NCBI GenBank assembly: GCA_004014935.1
Contig: CP025326.1
Span: forward strand, 1,364,001-1,428,000
Length of the DNA stretch: 64,000 nucleotides
From: Saccharomycopsis malanga
Lineage: Eukaryota; Ascomycota; Saccharomycetes; Ascoideales; Saccharomycopsidaceae
Direction: 5' to 3'
The notes beneath the pieces are model-generated. The model did no database searches. It was given only the letters and a program-made list of their open reading frames with translations, and had not been told where the DNA came from. A program made the position numbers and the translations under genes. Numbering within the stretch: the stretch's first letter is position 1; each line of letters begins with the position of its first letter. Of the stretch, positions 9,468-19,796 are shown piece after piece.

Positions 9468-11756
9468 TCAAATCTTCAAAAACTGTGACAAAGACTGAGC
9501 AATCTTGTTATTCTTCTTTAACTGTATTTCAGCTTCTGTAGTATCGTTGAACTTTTTGTAGTTTTCTAACATTTGAATTCCACTGATTAAACGAAGAGCC
9601 TGGTTTCGGGCAACTTTGCTAGCAGAGAAACATTCTGAAAAATACTTTTGTTTGGTGATCAGATCAGGACTAGTTTCTCCAATCATGTAGCATGCAATGG
9701 CATATAATTGCGGTGACATTTCTGCTGTTGAGCTTCCATCCAACTTGTGTCTAGAAACCATTTTGAGGAGAATGTTACTAATATCATGGTAAGATAGTTG
9801 ATTGAAAATCACATCAACAAGTTTTTTTGTTTGTATTAGATAATTGTTAGTGCTTATGAAACTACTATTAGTTGAAGAATCTTGTTCTTGCTCGATATTC
9901 TCAAACTGTTGATTGATTTCGTTTAGCAAGGCATTTCTCTCTCTTGTAACTCGTTCAATCGCCTGATTATTATGCTCCATAGTTTCCTCAGCCACACTAG
10001 TGCGGTTAGATTCTTTTAAACTATTCAAATCTGATTCTAAAATGAGCAATAGGTTGAATGAGGCATATATATACACTTCAGAATGTCCTCCAAGAGGTTC
10101 AAAGGATTTTGCGCCTAACGCCAAGTTTTTGCAAAAGTAAGATAATTTAGCGTCCTCAAGGTTATAGGATTTACCAGAGAGAGTGCTGGATAAGATTACA
10201 CGAAGTTTTTGGTACAAATATTTAGCAAAATCCAAATTACCTTCATTTTGAGAAATCAACGCAAGCAAAAACAAGTTTTTGACAAAAGGAGTTTTAAAAC
10301 AATCTTGTTCTCGTTTTGAAAGCGACTCAATCTCAGATTGCAATTGCTTCAACATGTTTCTAGTGGTATCAGGTTCTGTTTCATTTAGAAGCAAATTGAA
10401 TTGACATTGATAATACATTATTTGAAACTTTATAAATTTGAGTTTCATGATCTTCAGATTCATCGCGTTAATATCTAAATGGTGCGAGACTAGCTCATCG
10501 CCCATAGGAACTTGTAGCTGGCGAGTAAAGCCACGATCAATGACTTTTTTCGAGTATTTTTCAGTCAACATCAAAGCAGTGTCTAGATACTTTTTAGCCT
10601 TGCTCTTCTCGTGATATTTGGGCAAGTATGTGATGCCTGAAAACAACCAAAGAACAATCTGGACTTCTTCTATGGAAAGCCAACTGACTCTAAAAGGAAA
10701 CTCTTTTGCTTTATGTATATTGATAGGAATGGTTATTCCTAAAATGAAAGATCCATCAGTAGGCCAATTCAGAAGGTTGGATTTGATCTGAAGTTCTACA
10801 AACTTGTTGAGATCATTTATTTTTATCTTGCTAGCTTCAAAATTGTTTTTTTGCATACTACATTTTAATTCATTTAATAACAACATTGCCCTAATCTGGG
10901 GTAACTTGTTGTTCCACAGGCAGCTGTCTAATCTACCACGTACTTCTTTGAGAATGTTTTCAGCATTTGCACAGCTTCCACGATAAAGATTGAGATTAGC
11001 TTCCATGAGCAAGGAGAAAACAGCCAATTTCTCATGCAAGTTGCTATAACTGTTATACACTCTTATGCTTGTCAAAGCGGTTTTGGGCTCAACTACAAGC
11101 AATACATTGATTTTAAGAAACTCAAATATTCTGACCCAATGCAAGTAACCCAAGTTTTTGAACTCCTCTACTTTAGAATTAAGGTATTTCAACGCAATTT
11201 TCGGGTTGTCAGCAGACATAAGAAGGGCAGCAAAGAACTCTGCCTGGAACTGGAGATGCAAACTGTTGGTACGTTTAGAAATGGTAATGGCCTTATTGAG
11301 ATTCACCTCACAGTTGCTATGGTTGTCTGTTTCGGTATAATATATCTGGGCCAACTTGAGATAGATGGAAATTTCAATTTTAGGCGGAATGTTGGTGAGT
11401 TTGGTCACCACAGAGGTTAAGACTTTGATGCTGGCAAACACCAAACGACGATATGTCAACAAGTCCAGCTTGTTTCCGATAGCTTTGGGCAAGATGCCGT
11501 GAGCTTTAGACAAATACTCTTCGGCCAAAGATACCAAGACGTATATCATAGCCTCAATGTCTGTAGTGGGCACATATTCGCCAGATGGATCAACTTCTCC
11601 ATTAGACTGCTCTGGTTTTTTAGAAGACTCTCTTCTCCGTTTCTTGGGAGAAGGTTCATTTTTCACAGGACTCTCTCTAATAGCATCTGTGTTAATTTGT
11701 TGAACTTCAAGATCTGCTCCAGAGTCTAGCGACGCCTCATCAAAACCGTGACCCAT
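9468..11756 (-). CDS. SCC4: Cohesin loader subunit Scc4/MAU2
   Basis: Scc4 partners Scc2 to load cohesin onto chromosomes. This 762-residue all-helical protein matches the cohesin-load family: after a disordered N-terminus with a nuclear-localisation-like PKKRRRESSKK, the stretch beginning near residue 115 (IPPKIEISIYLKLAQIYYTE followed by TDN and LNKAITISKR) is the typical TPR-like signature, followed by further helical repeats. It is longer than the 624-residue baker's yeast protein. The frame extends three codons beyond the ATG at 11756 through a GTG, and I take the ATG as the start. It is divergent from MAF1 across 267 bp. The family assignment rests on motif pattern rather than high identity. 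Confidence 0.82.
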   Translation of the reverse strand: MGHGFDEASLDSGADLEVQQINTDAIRESPVKNEPSPKKRRRESSKKPEQSNGEVDPSGEYVPTTDIEAMIYVLVSLAEEYLSKAHGILPKAIGNKLDLLTYRRLVFASIKVLTSVVTKLTNIPPKIEISIYLKLAQIYYTETDNHSNCEVNLNKAITISKRTNSLHLQFQAEFFAALLMSADNPKIALKYLNSKVEEFKNLGYLHWVRIFEFLKINVLLVVEPKTALTSIRVYNSYSNLHEKLAVFSLLMEANLNLYRGSCANAENILKEVRGRLDSCLWNNKLPQIRAMLLLNELKCSMQKNNFEASKIKINDLNKFVELQIKSNLLNWPTDGSFILGITIPINIHKAKEFPFRVSWLSIEEVQIVLWLFSGITYLPKYHEKSKAKKYLDTALMLTEKYSKKVIDRGFTRQLQVPMGDELVSHHLDINAMNLKIMKLKFIKFQIMYYQCQFNLLLNETEPDTTRNMLKQLQSEIESLSKREQDCFKTPFVKNLFLLALISQNEGNLDFAKYLYQKLRVILSSTLSGKSYNLEDAKLSYFCKNLALGAKSFEPLGGHSEVYIYASFNLLLILESDLNSLKESNRTSVAEETMEHNNQAIERVTRERNALLNEINQQFENIEQEQDSSTNSSFISTNNYLIQTKKLVDVIFNQLSYHDISNILLKMVSRHKLDGSSTAEMSPQLYAIACYMIGETSPDLITKQKYFSECFSASKVARNQALRLISGIQMLENYKKFNDTTEAEIQLKKNNKIAQSLSQFLKI

Positions 11757-12023
11757 TTGCACCACGTTTATTACTATATTTTAAAATCCACTAGTCTCCC
11801 CATGCTGACTCCCAAGGGTGTACCCTTATGAAATGTCTCGAGACGCCCCCACGTGAAGAAAACGCCAAATATCGGGAAATGCATGAAAAATGGTGGGAAA
11901 CCGCGATGGGGGCTGGTCGTTATCTTTCTTGTTGGAGAACTTTAACGCCGGTAATAAGAAGCAGGAGTGTTTAATATAAACTAGAAAAGACTCCGAAGAG
12001 TGTTGTTTACACTTATTATCATC

Positions 12024-13275
12024 ATGAAGGTATGTTATTTCGAGAATTAGCTGGTGTTGTTTGACCCGGAAGATCCCGGACATAATGATAAAAGGAAGAA
12101 GGGGTTTTAATGAAACGATGAACTAACCTGTCTAGTTTATTGACGAGTTTGATATTGAGCTTGTTAACCAAGCATTACAGTTTGAGACCTCTGACTGCCG
12201 AATACAAGGCGGTTGTGACTTGTTTTCCACAAGACCAGCTAATTCCGATAAAAAACTATACAAGACCATCGATAACCATCTCAACGCGTTGTTACAAGAA
12301 TCCGCAAATATCACCGTAAACCCACCCAAACAGAACCCTTTTTATCCTCGGTCGTATTCATCCACTTACTACGTCTCAGCAAAGCCATTACGATCAGGCT
12401 CCATTGGAAGTTTCACTGAAACTAAAAGACGCAATAGTGACGTGCCTATCACCAGATTGGAGCTCCAAGGAGAATCGGGCTCAACATCTGTTAAAGACCA
12501 AACTGCATCCAATAACAGCCAATTAAAAAAAGACAGCTTTGTAGAGCCTTTGCCAGTGAAACGTACCAGAAGAAGAAGCTCTAAGAAAATTGATAAAGAT
12601 GTAGAATCTTCTCTCATAACTTCTGGTATTTCCCAGCCTATAAATATGCCAACTGCCAAACAGAATAGAAGCGGCTCAGAGGTAACTTCAGAGGATCCCA
12701 TAACCCCACAAACCAAAGTCTATGACCTCATAAATCAAAGTCCATTTGGCCCTTTGAGCAGTTCGGGAAGCCGCAAAACATTTGCAAGTTTGATCGGTGT
12801 CCTCAATTCTACGTATCCTGATCACGACTTCACTCTGTTGGAACCAAGTGATTTCGTCAGAGTCACGCCCGTGGAGTTGATTGACAAATTCAATAACACT
12901 CTCATCAGTTTGGGCAAATTGCCAATGGAATGGATATGGGATACCCTAAGCACTCATATTGAACTTGACAAATGCAGCGTATATTTCTACGCCCCATCAG
13001 AATCCTTCTTGGAAGATGAGCCAGGTAGCCTTTGGTCAATGATGTGGTTCATAATAAATAAAAGAAAGAAACGTTTGGCTTATTTATACTTGAATGCCAT
13101 CAAACGGTCTGTGCCTTTCAGAAACACTTATTATATCGGAGCAGGTGGAAAGAGAAGACAATCCATCACAATTGATGATAGCGATGAAGAGTCTTTTGAT
13201 GAAGCTAATTATAGTGATGACTTTGATTACACCGAAGAAGCTCTCATGTCAGACATTGATGAGGAGTACAATTAG
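12024..13275 (+). CDS. MAF1: Pol III repressor Maf1, two exons
   Basis: Maf1 represses RNA polymerase III under stress and starvation. Exon 1 is only ATG AAG (12024-12029); exon 2 runs 12136-13275, giving 381 residues. The spliced N-terminus, MKFIDEFDIELVNQALQFET, matches the conserved Maf1 A box, and baker's yeast MAF1 has an intron at the same place. The C-terminal B/C boxes are clear: FTLLEPSDFVRVTPVELID and WSMMWFIINKRKKRLAYLYL. Between them is a disordered linker with the basic run KRTRRRSSKK. Three RRxS sites (KRRNS, RRRSS, KRRQS) resemble PKA/Sch9 target sites, the kinases known to control Maf1. The tail is acidic. Without the intron, the frame would wrongly start at 12220. Confidence 0.96.
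12030..12135 (+). other. Spliceosomal intron of MAF1
   Basis: The 106-nt intron starts GTATGT, has an ACTAAC branch sequence at 12122-12127, and ends TCTAG only about nine bases beyond the branch adenosine. Removing it joins the two-codon first exon in frame to the conserved A box. This is the only intron I could support in the window. Confidence 0.95.
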
Positions 13276-13804
13276 TGTTCGTCTGCTAAATCTGTTGATA
13301 TTCTGTTGTTGTTTTTTTTGTTGTTTTTCTTTTGTTTTCTTGGGTGTGGTCAGATGTTATAATCATTAACCCAACGTCAACTTTTTTGCTATATTATGGC
13401 AATAGTATCATATTTACAAATACCCCTACAAGTATTATTATTTTTTCAGTTTTTTACATTACTTTTATTTCAAATACCCTTTGGCCTTGGACTTTTCTGT
13501 TCTATTTTAAACTGTTTGTATTACTAATGTATATTGAATACCTTGTTTGATTGTAAGTTTCACCTTGTTGGAGTTCAAAGCTAGAATTTAACGTTTACCA
13601 AATTATATCGACTACTACTGAGTTCCTCAGTCTTATTGTGCTGTGAATTGATGATGTAACTCTGATTAGACCAAGTTGAGTGATGCATAAGTTATACAGG
13701 TTTAAAATGGAAATATTTTGATGTTAGATAAGACTACGGTACCAAATTTTATACTAGCAGGAATTACATTGGACTAACATTTATAATAATCGCTGCAACA
13801 CTTA
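13276..13804. other. Convergent intergenic region MAF1/COG8
   Basis: This 529-bp region holds both 3' ends. It begins with a T/G-rich tract (about 13300-13341), a likely efficiency element for MAF1 3'-end formation. Nothing else is recognisable. Confidence 0.5.
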
Positions 13805-15235
13805 TCAAACAGTATGTAGACTTTTTATCAATTTTCTCTGTTTTTTCAACACCTTGAACCACAAACTTTCTGGTGCAACTTTCTGCAACTCGCTTAATAT
13901 TATTGAACTAAACTCCCCTCCCACTCTGCCTAAGCTTTGAGAGCAATATATTGTTTGTAAAATCAACGACTCCTTTGTCTGTTGTTCCTCAGCTTCATTC
14001 CAGTTGGCCGAGAATATATTAATAAAACGGCCAAGCACGGCTTTTATAAACCCATGCACAAGTTCATCGTTATCAGAAAACAGTTCTTCGTCGTCGTCGT
14101 CATCATCTGAATTATCAGCAAACTCTCTGTAGGGAAAGACAGATTGATAGGTGATTATTGAAGAGAAACAGTGTTCTCTAATCAACTCAATCACTCTTTT
14201 CAAATATTTTTCTATTGAATGTTCTTTCAAAGGAGCCAACAAGTCAAGCTCTGTAGCTATAAACTGATATCTAGACTGTAGATATATTCTTTTTAAAAGA
14301 GCATTAGAATCAATCTCAAGCAAGTCTGGGTCGAATTTGAGAGTATTTCCAAAACCTGTATTATTACTTAACGGCAGAAGACGCTTTTCAGATATAGTCA
14401 TCTGTCCCAACGCATTGAATGGATATATCCTTTTTAAATACGATATTATTTTCACGATATTCGATTGTTTCAAATCTGTCTTCAATAATTTCAAAAGACC
14501 TACCAACATCTCCTCAATCTCTTGTTTGACACCATCTTCCACCTTTTTCACAACTTCTATGTTTGGATATCTTATTCCTAGCTTTCTAGTATATGAACTG
14601 ATCTCCAATGTCTCATGATAATAACCTGACTTCACACAGGCTCCTGCCAAGGACGGAAGTTCTAAAATATCGTTGATGCTATCGATATTTTGAAGAAGAG
14701 TGGAGAGTGCTGATTTCTTGGCTAAATTTTTACGAAGAGCCTTCAAACTCGCAAGATGAACATTTTCTGTATCATTATCCTCAGCATCAACATCACCATT
14801 TTTACCAAGATTCTGTCTCAGATCTACGCTATTTTCCAAAGCATTGTTGATTTTCTTTAGCTGAACATTAAAGTCTGTGTCTATGTCATGCAAAATATGG
14901 TTCAATTGAAGCCTTGACTCTATTATTTCGTTACTGGAATTCACTACAGTTTTCTTCAACTTTTCCTCGATAAGATTTTGAGCTGAATCCAACTCTGCGA
15001 TCTCATTGACAAGCTGGTTGCTTTGTATCGACGCATCGAGGGCGTTGTCACTTTCTACCAGCCTCCCTGCCCCAGAGGATGTTAATATTGTTGAACTGGT
15101 GTCAAATAATGTGTTGATATATTCTAATGATTCGTTCTTAAAAGACTCGGTTTTCAATAATGGCGCGACATTTTTGGGAAAATTGGGCTGCAAAATTTCC
15201 AATAGCAATTGCGCATTCTCATAATCCGTCGTCAT
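13805..15235 (-). CDS. COG8: Conserved oligomeric Golgi complex subunit 8
   Basis: Cog8 (Dor1) is part of the lobe B of the COG tether, which captures vesicles recycling within the Golgi. The 476-residue protein is helical. It contains the Dor1 core ILELPSLAGACVKSGYYHET near residue 195, followed by helices that continue with KLGIRYPNIEVVKKVEDGV. An acidic run, DDDDDDEE, lies near residue 385. It is shorter than baker's yeast Cog8 (607), mostly by lacking low-complexity loops. The frame extends three codons further through a TTG, and I take the ATG at 15235. Divergent from VMA6. Confidence 0.85.
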   Translation of the reverse strand: MTTDYENAQLLLEILQPNFPKNVAPLLKTESFKNESLEYINTLFDTSSTILTSSGAGRLVESDNALDASIQSNQLVNEIAELDSAQNLIEEKLKKTVVNSSNEIIESRLQLNHILHDIDTDFNVQLKKINNALENSVDLRQNLGKNGDVDAEDNDTENVHLASLKALRKNLAKKSALSTLLQNIDSINDILELPSLAGACVKSGYYHETLEISSYTRKLGIRYPNIEVVKKVEDGVKQEIEEMLVGLLKLLKTDLKQSNIVKIISYLKRIYPFNALGQMTISEKRLLPLSNNTGFGNTLKFDPDLLEIDSNALLKRIYLQSRYQFIATELDLLAPLKEHSIEKYLKRVIELIREHCFSSIITYQSVFPYREFADNSDDDDDDEELFSDNDELVHGFIKAVLGRFINIFSANWNEAEEQQTKESLILQTIYCSQSLGRVGGEFSSIILSELQKVAPESLWFKVLKKQRKLIKSLHTV

Positions 15236-15578
15236 TTCATTCAAAATAAAGCTCCAAATTTACTCATTTAAGTTTCATAACTAGTTATTACCAAGAGTTG
15301 AATTGCCAAATAATCTTGTTATCATTAACTATGGCGTGCAGATAGTAAGTAATGTACAGTGAAATCAAGTCCAAATCACATGACACAAGGAAAGCTTCTA
15401 GCCAAATGATACCAGAGGTTTTAGGTGGTATTAATACATTATTATCAGCAAAGTTGAAGTGGTGTAATCATAGTGGAAAGGCCCACATTGTGTTACATTG
15501 GGCACCTTTATTTGCATAATAATACAAACATACAGAAGCGTTTAGTACCATAGGAAACTAAGATAGATTAATTTGACA
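15236..15578. other. Divergent promoter region COG8/VMA6
   Basis: These 343 bp must drive both COG8 and VMA6. I see no motif I can name with confidence. Confidence 0.5.
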
Positions 15579-16619
15579 ATGGAAGGTTTATTTTTCAATA
15601 TAGACTTTGGATATGTCGAAGGGTTAGTGAGAGGTTATAGAAATGGATTACTCACCCAGGCCCAATATGTTAATTTGACACAGTGTGATACTTTGGATGA
15701 CTTGAAGTTACAACTATCATCGACCGAGTATGGTAACTTTTTGGCCAATGTGCCATCACCATTATCAACGTCAGTAATCCAAGATAAGGCATCTCGTAAG
15801 TTATTTGATGAGTTCAATTATATTAGAGACCAAGCGGTTGAGCCACTTGCCAAGTTTATGGATTATATCACCTACGGTTATATGATTGACAACGTCGCAT
15901 TGATGATTACTGGTACTATTCATGAGAGAGACAGAGCAGAAATCTTGGAAAGATGCCATCCATTGGGTTGGTTTGACACCTTGGCAGCATTGACTGTAGC
16001 AACAGATATCGATTCCTTATACACCAGTGTTTTGATCGACACTCCTTTGGCCCCATATTTCAAAAACTGCCTCAGTGCTGATGATTTAGACGACTTGAAC
16101 ATTGAGATTATTAGAAACACCTTGTACAAAGCTTATTTGGAAGACTTTTACGAATTTACCCAGAAAGAGTTGCCATATCCTGCTAATGAAACCATGAAAG
16201 CTTTGCTTGAATTTGAAGCTGATAGAAGATCGATAAATATTGCTTTGAACTCTTTCGAGTTGGAATTATCCTCCGATGAGAAGCGCAAATTGCTTCCTTC
16301 CTTCGGCAAGTTGTACCCTGCTGGCGTCACTTCTCTTGCCAGCGCCGAAGACTTTGAGCAAATCAGAGCAGTTGTAGAACAAGTGGGAGAATATAAAGGC
16401 TTTTTTGATAACCTCAATGGTGACAAAACCTTGGAAGACCATTTTTATCAATTGGAAATGGAATTGTGTAGAGATGCCTTCTGCCAACAGTTTACCTTCA
16501 GCACCATCTGGGCCTGGATCAAGTCTAGAGAACAAGAGGTACGTAACATTACGTGGCTCGCCGAATGTATTGCCCAGAACCAAAAGGAACGTATCAACAA
16601 TTACATCTGTGTGAATTAG
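15579..16619 (+). CDS. VMA6: V-ATPase V0 subunit d
   Basis: Vma6 is the peripheral subunit that caps the proteolipid ring and couples the V1 stalk to V0 on the vacuolar membrane. The 346-residue protein is almost exactly the family length (345 in baker's yeast) and starts with the invariant MEGLFFNIDFGYVEGLVRGY. The end, ARG-free but typical, reads NITWLAECIAQNQKERINNY, a strongly conserved block. The ATG at 15579 is chosen over an in-frame TTG two codons upstream because the family begins MEG. The gene converges on DPS1. Confidence 0.98.
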   Translation: MEGLFFNIDFGYVEGLVRGYRNGLLTQAQYVNLTQCDTLDDLKLQLSSTEYGNFLANVPSPLSTSVIQDKASRKLFDEFNYIRDQAVEPLAKFMDYITYGYMIDNVALMITGTIHERDRAEILERCHPLGWFDTLAALTVATDIDSLYTSVLIDTPLAPYFKNCLSADDLDDLNIEIIRNTLYKAYLEDFYEFTQKELPYPANETMKALLEFEADRRSINIALNSFELELSSDEKRKLLPSFGKLYPAGVTSLASAEDFEQIRAVVEQVGEYKGFFDNLNGDKTLEDHFYQLEMELCRDAFCQQFTFSTIWAWIKSREQEVRNITWLAECIAQNQKERINNYICVN

Positions 16620-17167
16620 TTGGTGCTACAGGTTCCCTTGCTATGTAAACTCTTTCTTGTTTTATGTTAATTTCTAAATACGCTTATAGTTTAAAACCGT
16701 TGAATTTCAGATTGGTGCATCACCTGTATTGAAAAATATTGTAAATCAACAACTAGGTAATTAAGATCAAGATATAATTAGTATACGTTTTTAGTAGTAG
16801 AAACAGTAATGCTGTGTACCGTATTTTCTACTTGTCTTTATACGTCGTCAATTGCAAGTTCTGTAAATTTTTTCAAACAGTGGCTTGTGAATTGTTTCCC
16901 AGCATTCTTCTTCCTTAGGTACTATTAATACTATCTGGTTGATGCTTGAGCAAATTGCTTCGGGTATTTATGTTTTGATGTTACAGTTCCTACACTATAG
17001 CTATTCTTTACATCTGTCAAACCTAAGTACCTTATAGCAAACCACACAAGTTCACAAGGCTACATAACACTAATTGTACAATGTACGTATATTAAGCGAT
17101 AACTCAAGCAACTTGTATCAAACAGAGATTCCTATACAAACGTATCATAAAAGGTTGATCATGGCAT
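16620..17167. other. Convergent intergenic region VMA6/DPS1
   Basis: This 548-bp AT-rich interval holds the 3' ends of VMA6 and DPS1. I see nothing else in it. Confidence 0.5.
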
Positions 17168-18853
17168 TCATGGACGAACTCTCTTAGGGTCTCTTGGGAA
17201 CATGGTTGCTCTTCTGATGTTTTTCAATCCCAAAAAGAACATGACCACTCTTTCCAAGCCAATACCACCACCGGCATGAGGAGGACAGCCATATGTGAAG
17301 GCATCAACATAATCCTTCAAGCCTGGAGATTCTGGGTCCAAGTCAAACTCCTTCATTCTGTCTTGCAACATCTTAGCATCATGGACTCTCTGAGCACCAG
17401 ACAAAATTTCTTCACCTCTCATGAAGAAATCGTAAGAGTTGGAAACCTTAGGGTTTTCAGGGTCCACCATAGTATAAAATGGTCTGATTTCACTTGGGAA
17501 CTTGTCCAAAATGTAGAAATCGGTGTCATATTTTTCTAACACAATTTTACCCAACAATTTCTCGTCTGGAGTAGACAAGTCATCGTATTCACTCAAATCA
17601 GTTCTGCCACCTTCGGTTCTTAACAACTCAATACCTTCTTTGAAAGTAAGTCTAACCATTTTTTTAGGTATTTTGAATTCTTCCACTGGGAACTGTTTTC
17701 TGACCACCTCAATTTGCTTACCATATCTGGTGTTCAATTCAGTGAAAATGTAAATGAACAAATCAGACAATACTTCAATGACTTCGTCGTAATGACTTTC
17801 AAAAGCCATTTCCAAATCTAAGCCAGTAAATTCAGTCAAATGTCTGTGAGTGTTGGAGTTCTCGGCTCTGAAAACTGGTCCAATTTCAAAAACTCTTTCA
17901 AAGTCAGCAGCAATACATTGCTGTTTATACAATTGAGGTGATTGTGCCAAATAAGCTTTTCTATTGAAATAAGTGACTTCGAAGACGTTGGCACCGCCTT
18001 CAGATGGAGATCCCAAAAGTTTTGGTGTGTGTATTTCTCTAAAGTTTTTTTTGGTCAAAAATTCTCTGAACAATTGACAAACACCTGCTTGAATTTCAAA
18101 AACAGCTTGATTAGTGGCAGTTCTTAAATCAATGACTCTGTTGTCTAATCTGGTGTCCAAGTTGACCACAGGCAAATTCAATTTCTCAGCTTCTTCTTCA
18201 CTTCTGGAAGCATCTTCAATCAAAACTGGCAATTGAGGTTGAGCTTCAGATGTGACATACAATTCGGAAATTTCTATCTCGAAATTTTGAACAGAAGTAG
18301 ATTTGATCAATTCACTGGTCTTCTTAACAACACCTCTTACAAGAACAATCGATTCAGCATTAACAGAAGATGCAAATTTCAAAAAGTTCTTAGAAACTTT
18401 GTCACCTTTTTTCAAAATGGCTTGGATGGTTTCAGTTTGTTGTCTGAAAATTATGAACAACAAATTAGCAGATTGAGGTCTGAAATTTTGAAATCTAGCT
18501 CTGAATTCAACTGGTTTGTCCGCATAAGATTCATCCAATTCATGAAATTTGATTCTTGGGTTTTTTAAATGTTCAGTGGAGCGAACCAAGAATTTCCCGT
18601 ACAATCCCTTGGAAACGTCATTAGCGGCATCAGCAGCTTCTTTCTCAGCCTTTTCCTTGGCTAATTGTGCAGCTCTTTCAGCCTTCTTCTTTTCCTTTTC
18701 CTTCTCCTTTTCCAACTTTTTAAGTGCCTTTTTGGATAATGGTTGTCCGTCTGGTCCAAGAATTGGGGCAGCCTCTGCAGAAGTTGGCACTGGTACTTCA
18801 CCCTCACTCACAGCGAGCTTCTCAAACTTTTGTTTAGTCTCTTCAACCGACAT
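17168..18853 (-). CDS. DPS1: Cytosolic aspartyl-tRNA synthetase
   Basis: DPS1 charges tRNA-Asp in the cytosol. The 561-residue class IIb enzyme has the fungal Lys-rich N-terminal helix (KKALKKLEKEKEKEKKKAER, near residues 40-60) that binds tRNA. An OB-fold anticodon domain follows (about 95-225), then the catalytic domain. Motif 2 reads FRAENSNTHRHLTEFTGLD and motif 3 GGGIGLERVVMFFLGLKNIR, ending MFPRDPKRVRP. The Asp-specific SQSPQLYKQ block is present (AQSPQLYKQ). Length matches the 557 residues of baker's yeast. A TGACTCA Gcn4-type site lies about 131 bp upstream of the ATG, consistent with general amino-acid control. Confidence 0.97.
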   Translation of the reverse strand: MSVEETKQKFEKLAVSEGEVPVPTSAEAAPILGPDGQPLSKKALKKLEKEKEKEKKKAERAAQLAKEKAEKEAADAANDVSKGLYGKFLVRSTEHLKNPRIKFHELDESYADKPVEFRARFQNFRPQSANLLFIIFRQQTETIQAILKKGDKVSKNFLKFASSVNAESIVLVRGVVKKTSELIKSTSVQNFEIEISELYVTSEAQPQLPVLIEDASRSEEEAEKLNLPVVNLDTRLDNRVIDLRTATNQAVFEIQAGVCQLFREFLTKKNFREIHTPKLLGSPSEGGANVFEVTYFNRKAYLAQSPQLYKQQCIAADFERVFEIGPVFRAENSNTHRHLTEFTGLDLEMAFESHYDEVIEVLSDLFIYIFTELNTRYGKQIEVVRKQFPVEEFKIPKKMVRLTFKEGIELLRTEGGRTDLSEYDDLSTPDEKLLGKIVLEKYDTDFYILDKFPSEIRPFYTMVDPENPKVSNSYDFFMRGEEILSGAQRVHDAKMLQDRMKEFDLDPESPGLKDYVDAFTYGCPPHAGGGIGLERVVMFFLGLKNIRRATMFPRDPKRVRP

Positions 18854-18983
18854 TTTGTTGCGTACTTCCTAATCTACTTCAGATTTGAAGAATTAAAGAC
18901 ATCCATAGGCCTTCTTATGCTCTTGAAAAATTCATGGGACGGATGAAAATTCAGGGGAACGGATAAAAACTAAGTATGGCCGG

Positions 18984-18990
18984 TGACTCA
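18984..18990. promoter_or_regulatory. Gcn4-type site TGACTCA
   Basis: This perfect Gcn4/AP-1 consensus lies 131 bp upstream of DPS1. Aminoacyl-tRNA synthetase genes are classic general-control targets, so the match is biologically coherent. Binding is inferred. Confidence 0.6.
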
Positions 18991-18993
18991 TTA

Positions 18994-19001
18994 TTACCCG
19001 G
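18994..19001. promoter_or_regulatory. Reb1-type site TTACCCGG
   Basis: The sequence matches the Reb1 core TTACCCG and lies about 141 bp upstream of DPS1, immediately beside the TGACTCA. Reb1-type factors clear nucleosomes from promoters. Confidence 0.5.
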
Positions 19002-19690
19002 ATACATCCGTAACGGAAGTACGGAACCAAATGTTCATTTATATTGAGAGGTTATCTTAGTTCTTTTACAACTTGATTAAGCTGTATTGATGATGATAAG
19101 CATATATTTGAAGCGTAGAATGTATTGGCTAATTTATGGCAAGCGCTAATTATTTTGGCAAACGCATAGGAGAAAGCTCATAAGCTATATCTTCAATCTA
19201 CTAATGATTAGTTGCTCTTAGCTAGATAGGAAGGGGTGTAAGCATTAAGATTATGTGAAAATTGTGTTTCAAATACTAGACTGTATTTCCACTTCAATTG
19301 CAAAGATTGAAACTGAATGTAAAAAGACTACATGAACTCTGTATTTCAGTTCTTTCAGTGTGCCAATTTCTTATAAGTCATTAAAACAACAACAGTTTGG
19401 AGACAAGCTTACTTGTACATCAGAAAACTGTCATTCGGCTTCCTTGGCCAAAAATGTTTCCAAATAATCTTTCAAAGATAAGAAAAGTACTTCCCTCGGA
19501 AGCGCTTGACTACATACATTACATTTTGAAGGATAATCGTCCTTACCAGTAAACCTTTCGAGGTGCAAGCCCCTTTTGATGACAATGTTTCAAAACTACA
19601 AACTCTTCTCCTTGCAACACCTTTCAAACTTGTCTCACCTATATAAAGCCCATGGTCGCTTCATCTGCTTTCCACTTTAATGATTCGTCC

Positions 19691-19698
19691 CCGGGTAA
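19691..19698. promoter_or_regulatory. Reb1-type site CCGGGTAA
   Basis: This is the reverse complement of TTACCCGG and lies about 100 bp upstream of the UBX gene start, the usual distance for such sites. Confidence 0.5.
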
Positions 19699-19796
19699 CA
19701 GCGTATCTGTCAGGACCCAGTATGACGATATATATAGTGCCGATGAGCACTCATGAGGATGGCGTTTAGCCCTGTTATTTCAACCAGCAAAACAAG

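Larger units (their letters stand above)
18940..19010. promoter_or_regulatory. Cluster of four CGGAT elements
   Basis: CGGAT occurs at 18940, 18960 and 18999, and its complement ATCCG at 19006-19010. The last two form the palindrome CGGAT-N2-ATCCG. Two more CGGA copies follow by 19025. CGG half-sites are typical of Zn2Cys6 factors; which factor binds here is unknown. Confidence 0.5.
18854..19796. other. Divergent promoter region DPS1/UBX2-like
   Basis: This 943-bp region separates two divergent starts. Near DPS1 it has four CGGAT elements, a TGACTCA site and a TTACCCGG site within about 75 bp. Near the UBX gene it has a CCGGGTAA site. I found no tRNA-like B box in it. Confidence 0.7.

Noticed and set aside
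19440-19600. Possible tRNA gene in the DPS1/UBX spacer
   Set aside because: A TTTCGAGG stretch caught the eye, but no B box with pairing arms or A box could be found. No tRNA was found elsewhere either.
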